Assembly (NCBI GenBank): GCA_947627655.1
Contig: CANQWW010000012.1
Span: 1 to 32,168, forward strand
Direction of reading: 5' to 3'
Length of the DNA stretch: 32,168 nucleotides
Source: an uncultured Acinetobacter sp.
Lineage (GTDB): Bacteria > Pseudomonadota > Gammaproteobacteria > Pseudomonadales > Moraxellaceae
Positions 1-8,836 of the stretch are shown piece after piece. How positions within the stretch are numbered: position 1 is the stretch's first letter; each line of letters begins with the position of its first letter. The notes under the pieces are model-generated. The model saw only the letters and a program-made list of their open reading frames with translations. It was not told where the DNA came from and made no database searches. The position numbers and the translations under genes are program-made.

Positions 1-186
1 CTGAAGCGCACGCACACAAGTCCGTATAAAGCCAAGCCTCGGGGCTTTGTACTAAACTAAGAGGATCGCGATTTGTACCCTGTTCGTCGGGTCACAAAGA
101 GTTAAAACAATAGACGATATCTAAGCATGTAGTATTCTCGAGCGTAGTGCTGGCGGACGCGGGTTCAACTCCCGCCACCTCCACCA
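1..186 (+). ncRNA. ssrA: tmRNA (transfer-messenger RNA), 3' part only; 5' part lies outside the window
   Basis: tRNA-like 3' end 'gcggacgcgggttcaactcccgccacctccacca' (T-arm GGTTCAA and acceptor ending in CCA), preceded by non-coding tmRNA-like sequence. Confidence 0.88.
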
Positions 187-203
187 AAATTCTTTTATAA
201 ATC

Positions 204-229
204 AGCCACTTATATAAGTGGCTTTTTTA
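204..229 (+). terminator. Rho-independent terminator of ssrA
   Basis: Inverted repeat 'agccacttatataagtggct' followed by TTTTT, 18 nt after the CCA end. Confidence 0.85.
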
Positions 230-830
230 TTGTCTGTATTATCAGACCTTGTCCTAAGTGGTGTAGCCCAATTTTTTCCTTCTCAGGGTAATGATTGGAA
301 AAATTTACCCAATTATTTTTAGTCTTGATAATAGGTAAATGCGGATGAAGCTCACGGATACAGAATGTAGAAAAGCCTAGCCAAAAGATAAGTGATATCT
401 ATTTGTTAATGACTAAATAATTTTTGTGAAAGTGGATAATCATCTCTTTTCATTTAATAGACTGAAGTTTTTATCGAGGCTATTGCCAGCTGAGTCAATG
501 TATATAAATTCGACTTCCATAAAAATAATAAAAAAGAAAAAATTCATCACAACTAAGTTTTATTCAATAAATGAAAGGGATTTTTAGTAATTTTCCAATT
601 TTTCAAAGAAATTATGTGAAAAATTTCGAGAATCAAAAAAGTATTAGACTATGGTCTTAGAATTAAATCATAAAAATACCGTGAAGAAGGTAATAGTATT
701 AATTTTTCTGTAATGAGAGGGATGAATTTAATCATCAAGGTAATGGTTTAAATGGAAAATATTCATCAAACACTATTCTTAGATTGATAATTAATTCTAT
801 ATATATCAATTGCTTATTTTTTTATTGGTG

Positions 831-847
831 TTGGCATACTTTTTGTA
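831..847 (+). promoter_or_regulatory. Candidate sigma-54 (RpoN) -24/-12 promoter
   Basis: 'TTGGCATACTTTTTGTA' fits TTGGCAY-N5-TTGCW with correct GG...G(C/T) spacing, ~65-80 bp upstream of a cluster that encodes a sigma-54 activator. Confidence 0.75.
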
Positions 848-911
848 GGTTATATATGGGTGATGAATATTTTCATGGCATTTTGGAAAAACTAAAAAGG
901 ATTTGTTTGTG

Positions 912-2387
912 ATGAATAACGTAATTGATGTTGCAATCTTGGGATCAGGTTATGGTGGCTTGGGAATGGCTGCACAACTGCAACGTAACGGTATTTCTAA
1001 TTTTAAGATCTTTGAAAAAGCATCAACATTAGGTGGCGTTTGGCGTGACAATATTTACCCAGGCGCAGCATGTGATACTCAATCTCATATCTATTGTTTC
1101 AACTATTTTCCAAACTTACGTGTAAGTCGTATGTACGCTGGGCAAGAAGAGCTGTTGAATTATTTACAGCATTTTGCTCAACATTTTGAGCTGGAAGACA
1201 AGATTCAATATAATTCAGAAATTGTTAACGCCACCTGGAATAATACTGAGCAACTTTGGACTATTCAAGTTAAAGATGAACAGCCTGTTAAAGCAAAAAT
1301 ATTTGTACCGGCCTGGGGACAACTCAATAAGCCAGTTATTCCTAAATTTAAGGGGATGGAAAACTTTAAAGGGGCAAGTTTCCACTCAGCTGAATGGGAT
1401 TATTCGGTATCTTTGGAAGGCAAAAAAGTCATTAGTATCGGTAATGCTGCAAGCGCTGTTCAGTACATTCCGGAAGTCGCTAAAGTTGCATCGCAACTGA
1501 CAGTATTCCAGCGAAGTGCAAATTGGATTATGCCTCGTGATCAGCAAATTTTTACTGCTGAAGAGCTAGATGAATTTGAAGCACATCCTGAAAAGTTTTT
1601 CGGAAGCCGTAATCATATCCATAAAATGCGTGAAGATGGATTTGATCGTACACAACATGGCACAGATTCCCAAAAAGAAGGTGTGCGAATTGCACTCGAG
1701 TTTTTAGAAAAAAATATTGATGACCCTGAACTACGTAAGAAATTAACTCCTGATTATGAGTTTGGTTGTAAGCGTATTTTACGTACGGATGAGTATTACC
1801 CAGCTTTAAATTGTGAAAACGTATCTTTAGTTACCGATGGTGTTTCTAAAATTACTGAAAATGCAGTGATTACAACTGCAGGTGAAGTTATTGAAGCTGA
1901 CGTGATTGTTTATGGCACAGGCTTCGCAAGTCAAAACTTCAATGGTGACTTAGACATTATAGGCAATACAGGTAGCAGTTTATCTGAGGCATGGGAGGAT
2001 GGTGCAGAAGCCTATTTAGGCTTAACGGTCCCAGGTTTTAATAATATGTTTCTGGTGTATGGTCCAAATACAAACCTAAACCATAACTCAATTGTGACCA
2101 TGCTAGAAATCCAGCACGACTATATTGTCGATGCAGTGAAATATATTTTAGATCACCAAGTTTCTTTAGATGTGAAAGATCACGTGTTTGCTGAATATAA
2201 CGATGCTATTCAGAAGAAAATGGCAACTTCAGCATTCGCAAGTGATTGCTCAAGCTGGTATAAAAATGCTGCAGGTAAAGTCATTAATAACTGGCCATTA
2301 AATGTGGAATCTTATCGTTCTGCCACACAGTTTAAAGCCTTAGATTACATCGTACATCATCAAGTTGAACAAGGTGAACTCGTATGA
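912..2387 (+). CDS. Baeyer-Villiger-type flavin-containing monooxygenase
   Basis: N-terminal FAD motif GSGYGGLG; BVMO fingerprint FxGxxxHxxxW[PD] present as 'FKGASFHSAEWD'. ORF track starts at TTG 903; ATG 912 ('MNNVIDVAILGSG') is preferred. Confidence 0.9.
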   Translation: MNNVIDVAILGSGYGGLGMAAQLQRNGISNFKIFEKASTLGGVWRDNIYPGAACDTQSHIYCFNYFPNLRVSRMYAGQEELLNYLQHFAQHFELEDKIQYNSEIVNATWNNTEQLWTIQVKDEQPVKAKIFVPAWGQLNKPVIPKFKGMENFKGASFHSAEWDYSVSLEGKKVISIGNAASAVQYIPEVAKVASQLTVFQRSANWIMPRDQQIFTAEELDEFEAHPEKFFGSRNHIHKMREDGFDRTQHGTDSQKEGVRIALEFLEKNIDDPELRKKLTPDYEFGCKRILRTDEYYPALNCENVSLVTDGVSKITENAVITTAGEVIEADVIVYGTGFASQNFNGDLDIIGNTGSSLSEAWEDGAEAYLGLTVPGFNNMFLVYGPNTNLNHNSIVTMLEIQHDYIVDAVKYILDHQVSLDVKDHVFAEYNDAIQKKMATSAFASDCSSWYKNAAGKVINNWPLNVESYRSATQFKALDYIVHHQVEQGELV

Positions 2388-3322
2388 GTTTCCACCTTCA
2401 TCCTGAAGCAAGGCCAATTATCGAAGCTTTTCTTGCCAATGGCGGCAAGTCATTTGAGAAAATGGGCGAACTTGCTGAATTAAGAACAACTTATGAAAAA
2501 AATTGTGCTTTGGCCGCTATAAAAGGTTTGGAGCATATTCAAGCTCAAGATATTCAAGCAGAAGAATCAGGTCATCCTGTGAGTTTGCGTATTTATGATA
2601 CGCAATATTCAACAGATATATTAAGACCAACAGTACTTTTTATACATGGTGGTGGATGGGTCATTGGCAACCTAAATACCCATGACTCTATTTGTAGAAA
2701 AATGGCTGATATTGCACAAGTTCGTGTCATCGCAGTGGATTATAGACTTTCACCAGAAGTGAAATTTCCCGTGCCATTTGAAGATTGTCAGCGTGCTTTG
2801 CAATACATCATTGACCAATCTGAAAGCCTGCGTGTTGACATTAACCGCATGGTTTTTATGGGGGACAGTGCAGGTGCAAACCTGGCGGCACATCTGGGAC
2901 AAAGCTTCTATCAAAGTTATGCCGCAGAGCTAAAAGCTCAAGTTTTGCTTTATCCAGTCATTGGTTATTACCCTGAAACGGCAAGTTTTCAAAGTTATCA
3001 AACAGGTTTCCCACTGGTACAAAGCACCATGCATTGGTTCTTTGATCAACTTTTAAAAGAGGATCAAGATCCGCAAAGTATTTCGCTTTTAAGTAAAGAG
3101 TTTAATGCTAAAAATGGTGACATTTTCCTGATGACAATGGAGCATGATCCATTACGTGATGAGGCGTTAATGTATTTGGAAAAAGCAATTCAGAGCGGTC
3201 TCAATGTTGAATATCACCATGTAAAAGGACTGATGCACGGCATATTTACTTTGGCAGGGAAGTTGCCAGTCGCTGAACAATATTTGCACCAAATTGGCAA
3301 ATATATCGCTAGCAGAATCTGA
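2384..3322 (+). CDS. Alpha/beta hydrolase, hormone-sensitive-lipase family (esterase/lactonase candidate)
   Basis: HGGGW oxyanion motif, GDSAGAN nucleophile elbow, C-terminal 'HDPLRDE...HGI' Asp/His. ATGA overlap with the upstream gene. Confidence 0.9.
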   Translation: MSFHLHPEARPIIEAFLANGGKSFEKMGELAELRTTYEKNCALAAIKGLEHIQAQDIQAEESGHPVSLRIYDTQYSTDILRPTVLFIHGGGWVIGNLNTHDSICRKMADIAQVRVIAVDYRLSPEVKFPVPFEDCQRALQYIIDQSESLRVDINRMVFMGDSAGANLAAHLGQSFYQSYAAELKAQVLLYPVIGYYPETASFQSYQTGFPLVQSTMHWFFDQLLKEDQDPQSISLLSKEFNAKNGDIFLMTMEHDPLRDEALMYLEKAIQSGLNVEYHHVKGLMHGIFTLAGKLPVAEQYLHQIGKYIASRI

Positions 3323-3334
3323 ACAGGAATTTCA

Positions 3335-4477
3335 ATGAGCTTTTCAACATTTAAAAGTGCAAACAAATTGATTACCGGGCAAACCGCACTGCAATACTTA
3401 GTGCAAGCTATGACTGATTTTAACGTCAAAAAGCCCCTCATTGTAACTGATTACGGTGTCGTACATTCAGGCACGATTCAACATGTACTAGATTTACTTA
3501 CTGTTGAATATTCCATGTTTGCAGAAGTAAAACCAGAACCAGAACTTGAGCAAGTTCAGGATTGTATTGATGTATATCGTGCTGAAGCGTGTGATGCGGT
3601 ATTTGCAGTTGGTGGGGGGAGTGCATTAGATATTGCAAAATGCGTTGCTGCGCTTGCTGGCCAAACCGGTGCAATCCATGAATTTGTTGGAACTGACAAA
3701 ATTCAGAGCCGTGATATTCCGCTCATCGTTATTCCCACGACATCAGGTACAGGCTCAGAAGTAACCAATATTGCAATCTTGTCTGATACAGCAAATAAAA
3801 TGAAGCAGGGCATTGTGAGTGATTATTTATTGCCAGATGTGGCAATTGTCTCACCAGTCATGTCAGTAAGTTGCCCGGCTTCGGTGACTGCTGCAAGCGG
3901 TGTGGATGCCTTGGTTCATGCTTTAGAAGCCTATATTTCTGTAAACCGTTCCGATCTTACAGATGCTTTGGCAATTCAAGCGATTCAATTGATTGTGGAA
4001 TATTTACCCCAAGCATATGCCTTACCAACGAACCTAGTGGCTCGTGAAAAAATGGCCACAGCAAGCTTAATGGGCGGGTTGGCATTTGGGAATGCTGGTG
4101 TAGGTGCTGTCCACGCTTTGGCTTATCCTTTGGGTGGAAAATACAAAATGGCCCATGGCGTAAGTAATGCCTTAATGTTGCCCTATGTACTCAAATGGAA
4201 CGTACTCGGCTGTGCAGAACGTTTAAGTCATATTGCGGATTTACTGAATATCAGTAAGAGCAAAAACCCTCAAAAAAATGCAGAAGAGCTTGTGGAGTTC
4301 TTGGTGAAGTTTTGCAAGCAACTCAATCTTCCATCCGGTTTAACTCATTTCGGAATTGGTGCCGATGATATTCCGGCCTTAGCTGCGGAAGCAATTAAAG
4401 TAGAGCGTTTATTAAAAAACAATCCACGTAAATTGTCTTTAGCTGATATTGAAGCGATTTATCGTGAGGCGCTGTAA
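3335..4477 (+). CDS. Iron-containing (type III) alcohol dehydrogenase
   Basis: GGGSALDIAK cofactor motif; metal-site region 'HALAYPLGGKYKMAHGVSNALMLPYVL'. Confidence 0.9.
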   Translation: MSFSTFKSANKLITGQTALQYLVQAMTDFNVKKPLIVTDYGVVHSGTIQHVLDLLTVEYSMFAEVKPEPELEQVQDCIDVYRAEACDAVFAVGGGSALDIAKCVAALAGQTGAIHEFVGTDKIQSRDIPLIVIPTTSGTGSEVTNIAILSDTANKMKQGIVSDYLLPDVAIVSPVMSVSCPASVTAASGVDALVHALEAYISVNRSDLTDALAIQAIQLIVEYLPQAYALPTNLVAREKMATASLMGGLAFGNAGVGAVHALAYPLGGKYKMAHGVSNALMLPYVLKWNVLGCAERLSHIADLLNISKSKNPQKNAEELVEFLVKFCKQLNLPSGLTHFGIGADDIPALAAEAIKVERLLKNNPRKLSLADIEAIYREAL

Positions 4478-4493
4478 TGGGTGAGGTGAAGAT

Positions 4494-5909
4494 ATGAGTA
4501 TGGATGAAGTGATTTCATTTATGAAAAGCAGTAAAGATCATTTCTCTCTGCAAGGAAAAGATGGTCGATCTATATTCGATGTCGAGCCGTTACGCTCAAT
4601 TATTGATGCAATTCAGGATGGAATTTATATTACGGATGCGAATGCCATTACGATTGCAGTAAATAGCGCTTATCAGCGTATTACGGGGTTAAACCGTAGT
4701 ATTTTGATTGGTCGTTATATGGGCGATTTAGTCGAATTGGGCTACTTGTCAAATTCTGCATCCTTAGAGGTATTGAAGCGTCAAGAAGTTGTGACTTTGG
4801 TGCAGACCATTAATGGTACGCAAAAAATCTTGGTCACAGGTAGCCCTGTCTTTGATAAAGATAAAAACCTGATTTGTGTAGTGACCAGCGTCCGGGACAT
4901 TACTGAATTGCTGCGAGCCAAACATGCTCAAGAGCAATTGGAAAATCTGTTCCGCAGTCAATCACAGTACAAAATTTCATGCTCTTCAAATGATCTGATT
5001 ATTTCACGTGAAACGCAAAAAATATTCGATTTAGCAACCAACGTTGCAAAATTTAATAGCAAGGTTTTATTACGTGGGGAAACAGGTACAGGTAAAAGTA
5101 AGCTTGCGCGCTATATCCACAGTATGAGTCCACGTGCTGAATATGCATTTTTAGAACTTAACTGTTCAGGTATTCCAGATAATTTACTTGAAATTGAACT
5201 ATTTGGTTATGTACCAGGAGCATTTACAGGTGCCTCTGCCAAAGGCAAAAAAGGCTTATTGGAAATTGCCCATCAAGGCACATTATTTCTGGATGAAATT
5301 GGTGATTTACCCTTAAGCATGCAAGTGAAACTACTCAAAGTCATTGAAGAAAATCGTTTCTTACCTGTGGGGGCGACTGAGTTCCGTGAGGTTGATATCC
5401 GCATTATTTCTGCCACTCATCGCAATTTGGAAGAAATGGTGGCGCAAGGTGAATTCCGAGAAGACTTATTTTATCGAATTAATGTAGTGGATTTAGAACT
5501 TCCGCCGTTAAGAGTACGGCATTCAGAAATTTTGCCTTTAGTTCTGCAATATCAAAAAAACTTCAATGAAAAATATGGTTTGAATAAACAGTTTAGTCCG
5601 GAGGTCGTGGAATCTTTTGCACAACATTCTTGGCCAGGAAATATTCGCCAATTGGTCAATGTAGTTGAACGCCTCATGGTCAGCACTATGCATTCGGAAA
5701 TTACCATCCATGACCTACCTGACTTCCTACGCCATGAAGTAGGGATGAGCAAAAAAGAACTCAGTTTAAAAGATAAGGTTTTGGCTTATGAGCGTGAACT
5801 GATTTTAGGTGCCCTGGAAACTCATGGTTCTACTCGAGCAACAGCAGATGCTTTGGGAGTAGAGCAATCGACCCTTGTGAAAAAAATAGCACGATTTAAA
5901 CAGCATTAA
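4494..5909 (+). CDS. Sigma-54-dependent transcriptional activator (PAS-AAA+-Fis HTH)
   Basis: N-terminal PAS-like region, Walker A GETGTGKS, GAFTGA sigma-54 contact loop, LFLDEIGDLP Walker B, C-terminal Fis-type helix-turn-helix ('GALETHGSTRATADALGVEQSTLVKKI'). Confidence 0.95.
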   Translation: MSMDEVISFMKSSKDHFSLQGKDGRSIFDVEPLRSIIDAIQDGIYITDANAITIAVNSAYQRITGLNRSILIGRYMGDLVELGYLSNSASLEVLKRQEVVTLVQTINGTQKILVTGSPVFDKDKNLICVVTSVRDITELLRAKHAQEQLENLFRSQSQYKISCSSNDLIISRETQKIFDLATNVAKFNSKVLLRGETGTGKSKLARYIHSMSPRAEYAFLELNCSGIPDNLLEIELFGYVPGAFTGASAKGKKGLLEIAHQGTLFLDEIGDLPLSMQVKLLKVIEENRFLPVGATEFREVDIRIISATHRNLEEMVAQGEFREDLFYRINVVDLELPPLRVRHSEILPLVLQYQKNFNEKYGLNKQFSPEVVESFAQHSWPGNIRQLVNVVERLMVSTMHSEITIHDLPDFLRHEVGMSKKELSLKDKVLAYERELILGALETHGSTRATADALGVEQSTLVKKIARFKQH

Positions 5910-5925
5910 GTTTAGGAATTTATAT

Positions 5926-7368
5926 ATGGATATTACCGGTTTATCAGTATTTGAAAATCGATGCCTGGTAAATGGCACATGGTTAAGTGCTGCTCAGTCA
6001 TTAGAAGTAAAAAACCCATTAGACAACAGCGTGATTGCGGAAGTTCCGGTGTTATCTCCCGAAGAAATCGAGCAAGCACTTCGTGATGCAGATCTTGCAC
6101 AAAAACAGTGGAAAAATGTCGCACCCAATGAGCGTAGTCGTATTTTACGTAATTGGTTTGATCTGCTCATGCAAAAGCAAGATGAACTTGCGACCATCAT
6201 GACTGTTGAACAAGGTAAACCATTAAAAGAAGCCAAAGGTGAAATTGCCTACGCTGCAAGCTATATCGAGTGGTTTAGTGAGGAAGCAAAGCGCGGTTAT
6301 GGCGATATTATTCCTGCACAATCGAACAGTGAAATTTTAGTCTTTAAAGAAGCTGTAGGGGTATGTGCGGCGATTACCCCTTGGAATTTCCCCGCAGCTA
6401 TGATTACGCGTAAGGTGGCTCCTGCTTTGGCTGCAGGTTGTAGCATCATTGTTAAACCTGCTTCTGAAACCCCGCTTACTGCACTTGCAATTGCAAAACT
6501 TGCAGAACAGGCAGGGATTCCTGCCGGCGTATTTAATGTTGTTACAGGTTCATCGACTGAAATTGGGCGTATCTTCACAGAAAGTTCAATTGTCAAAAAA
6601 CTAAGTTTCACAGGTTCTACAGAAATCGGTGCAAAGCTGATGGCGAAAAGTGCTCCAACAGTGAAGAAACTCTCTCTTGAGTTAGGGGGGAATGCACCTG
6701 TTATCGTATTTAACAGCGCAAATTTAGATCTGGCTGTACAGGGTGTCATGGATACCAAATTCCGTAATGCGGGACAAACCTGTGTGTGTGCCAACCGTAT
6801 TTATGTGCAAAGTGGTATTTATGATGCCTTTGTTGAGCAGCTCAAAGTCAAGGTTGAACAGCTTAAAGTCGGCAATGGGCTCAATGAAGATACCGACATT
6901 GGGCCACTTATCAATCGAAAAGCGATTGCCAAAGTTGAAGAGCATATTGCAGATGCATTGTCTAAAGGTGCAACACTTGTAACAGGAAAGACTAAAAACT
7001 CTGAAGGAAACTGGTGTGTACCAACCTTGGTAAAAGATGTCACACAAGACATGTTATGTGCCAAAGAAGAAACATTTGGTCCATTTGCACCTATTTTCAA
7101 ATTTGAAGATGAGCAAGAAGCGATTGCCATGTCCAACGATACAGAGTTTGGTTTGGCCTCATATGTATTTACACAAGAAATTAATCAATTCATTCGGGTA
7201 TCACGTGCTTTGGAATACGGCATGGTTGGGGTCAACACCGGTCTAATTTCAAATGCAGCTGCACCTTTTGGAGGATTGAAATCATCAGGAATCGGTCGAG
7301 AGGGTTCTAAATACGGCATGGATGAATATTTAGAAATCAAATATGTCTGTTTAGGAAATATCAATTAA
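5926..7368 (+). CDS. NAD(P)-dependent succinate-semialdehyde-type aldehyde dehydrogenase
   Basis: ALDH motifs 'PWNFPAAM', 'LSFTGSTEIG', 'LELGGNAPVIVF', catalytic Cys in 'NAGQTCVCANR'; GabD-like length and C-terminus. Confidence 0.9.
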   Translation: MDITGLSVFENRCLVNGTWLSAAQSLEVKNPLDNSVIAEVPVLSPEEIEQALRDADLAQKQWKNVAPNERSRILRNWFDLLMQKQDELATIMTVEQGKPLKEAKGEIAYAASYIEWFSEEAKRGYGDIIPAQSNSEILVFKEAVGVCAAITPWNFPAAMITRKVAPALAAGCSIIVKPASETPLTALAIAKLAEQAGIPAGVFNVVTGSSTEIGRIFTESSIVKKLSFTGSTEIGAKLMAKSAPTVKKLSLELGGNAPVIVFNSANLDLAVQGVMDTKFRNAGQTCVCANRIYVQSGIYDAFVEQLKVKVEQLKVGNGLNEDTDIGPLINRKAIAKVEEHIADALSKGATLVTGKTKNSEGNWCVPTLVKDVTQDMLCAKEETFGPFAPIFKFEDEQEAIAMSNDTEFGLASYVFTQEINQFIRVSRALEYGMVGVNTGLISNAAAPFGGLKSSGIGREGSKYGMDEYLEIKYVCLGNIN

Positions 7369-7392
7369 GTTTTCTTATAAAAGGATGTTCAC

Positions 7393-8757
7393 ATGGAAGC
7401 AGTGAATCAAGTGGCGGCAACAGAAACCGCTCAAGAAGATAAATCTTCAATTAAAAAAGTTGTGGGTGCGGCAATGGCCGGTACCATTGCGGAATGGTAT
7501 GAGTTTTTCATTTACGGTATTGCCAGCACCTTGGTCTTTTCTAAACTATTTTTTCCGATAATGGGTGATGGCAGTGTACTTATGGGAATCGTTGCTGCAT
7601 TTGCAACATATGCCGTAGGTTTCTTGGCGCGTCCGCTTGGTGGTTTGGTCTTTGGTCATTTTGGAGATAAATACGGACGCAAACGCCTATTACAGATTAG
7701 TCTGATTATGGTGGGTGTTGCCACTTTCCTGATGGGATGTATTCCATCTTATGAAAGTATAGGTTATGCAGCACCTATTTGTTTGGTATTGCTTCGCTTT
7801 ATTCAAGGTTTCGCTGTAGGTGGTGAATGGGGTGGTGCAATGCTGCTTGTAGGTGAGCACAGCCCAGAACACCAGCGCGGTTTCTGGACCAGTTTCCCCC
7901 AGGCAGCAGCATGTGCAGGTAATGTACTTGCGAGTTTGGTGCTATTAAGCTTATCCGCTCTGTTGGTGGCGGAAGATTTTTTAGCATGGGGATGGCGTAT
8001 TGCCTTCTGGTTATCTGCAATTATTGTATTTATCGGCTATTACATTCGTAAAAATGTTGAAGAATCAGACGTATTTAAAGAGCAGTTAAAACGCCAAGAA
8101 GAGAAAGTTAAGGCAGCTGCTGGTATTAAAGAAGTATTGAAGCATTATCCGAAGCAAGCGATCTGCGGCATGTTGATGCGTGTAGGCGAAAACTCGGCAT
8201 ACTATATTATTGTCGTATTTTCAATTGCATACCTTTCTATCAAAATGCAATTTAGCTACTCAACCATTTTAGCGCTCTTACTTTGTGCCAATGCCTTCCA
8301 ATTTTTCTCAATGATCTCTTGTGGTTATTTGTCTGACAAAATTGGCCGTAAACTCACGATGTATATTGGCTATGCCGGCTTAATCGTATGGATTCCTTTC
8401 TACTTTTATGGCCTAAACACCGGTGAATTCCTTATCGTCCTGTTCTCAATGTGCTTTGGTTTATTGTTCCAGGGAATGTGCTATGCAGGCCAGGGTGCGG
8501 TATTGGCTGAAATTTTCCCGACACGCATGCGCTACTCAGGTTCATCATTCTGCTATCAAATTTCATCAATTCTAGCAGGTTCAATTGCACCGATGATTGC
8601 CACACTACTTTGGAAAAAATTTGATAGCACTTTACCAATTACCTTCTACATTCTGTTTGTAATTGCGATTTCGATTGTTGCGATTTTCATGTTAAAGGAA
8701 ACTGGTGGTCGTTCATTGCGTGAAGTTGACCACGAAGATCTAAAAAAACACGCTTAA
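7393..8757 (+). CDS. MFS transporter, metabolite:H+ symporter (MHS)-like family
   Basis: 'GTIAEWYEFFIYG' N-terminus, 'GDKYGRKRLL' loop, 'GGEWGGAMLLVGEHSPEHQRGFWTSFPQ' motif typical of MHS permeases. Confidence 0.9.
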   Translation: MEAVNQVAATETAQEDKSSIKKVVGAAMAGTIAEWYEFFIYGIASTLVFSKLFFPIMGDGSVLMGIVAAFATYAVGFLARPLGGLVFGHFGDKYGRKRLLQISLIMVGVATFLMGCIPSYESIGYAAPICLVLLRFIQGFAVGGEWGGAMLLVGEHSPEHQRGFWTSFPQAAACAGNVLASLVLLSLSALLVAEDFLAWGWRIAFWLSAIIVFIGYYIRKNVEESDVFKEQLKRQEEKVKAAAGIKEVLKHYPKQAICGMLMRVGENSAYYIIVVFSIAYLSIKMQFSYSTILALLLCANAFQFFSMISCGYLSDKIGRKLTMYIGYAGLIVWIPFYFYGLNTGEFLIVLFSMCFGLLFQGMCYAGQGAVLAEIFPTRMRYSGSSFCYQISSILAGSIAPMIATLLWKKFDSTLPITFYILFVIAISIVAIFMLKETGGRSLREVDHEDLKKHA

Positions 8758-8778
8758 TTTCCTCAACTTTATAAAACA

Positions 8779-8803
8779 TTCTGCTCACATGACGTGGGCA
8801 GAA
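8779..8803 (+). promoter_or_regulatory. Intergenic RNA hairpin between permease and porin genes
   Basis: TTCTGCTCAC-ATGAC-GTGGGCAGAA, 10-bp stem with one G:U pair, no following U-tract. Confidence 0.6.
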
Positions 8804-8836
8804 TAGGAAAACTCATGTTTAAAAAAGGATTGAATC

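Noticed and set aside
240-420. Possible insertion-sequence end after the ssrA terminator
   Set aside because: No terminal inverted repeats, target duplication or transposase frame could be demonstrated.
6297-6794. Minus-strand 165-aa ORF inside the aldehyde dehydrogenase gene
   Set aside because: Mirror of conserved ALDH coding sequence; low-complexity Ala/Ser/Pro-type antisense translation.
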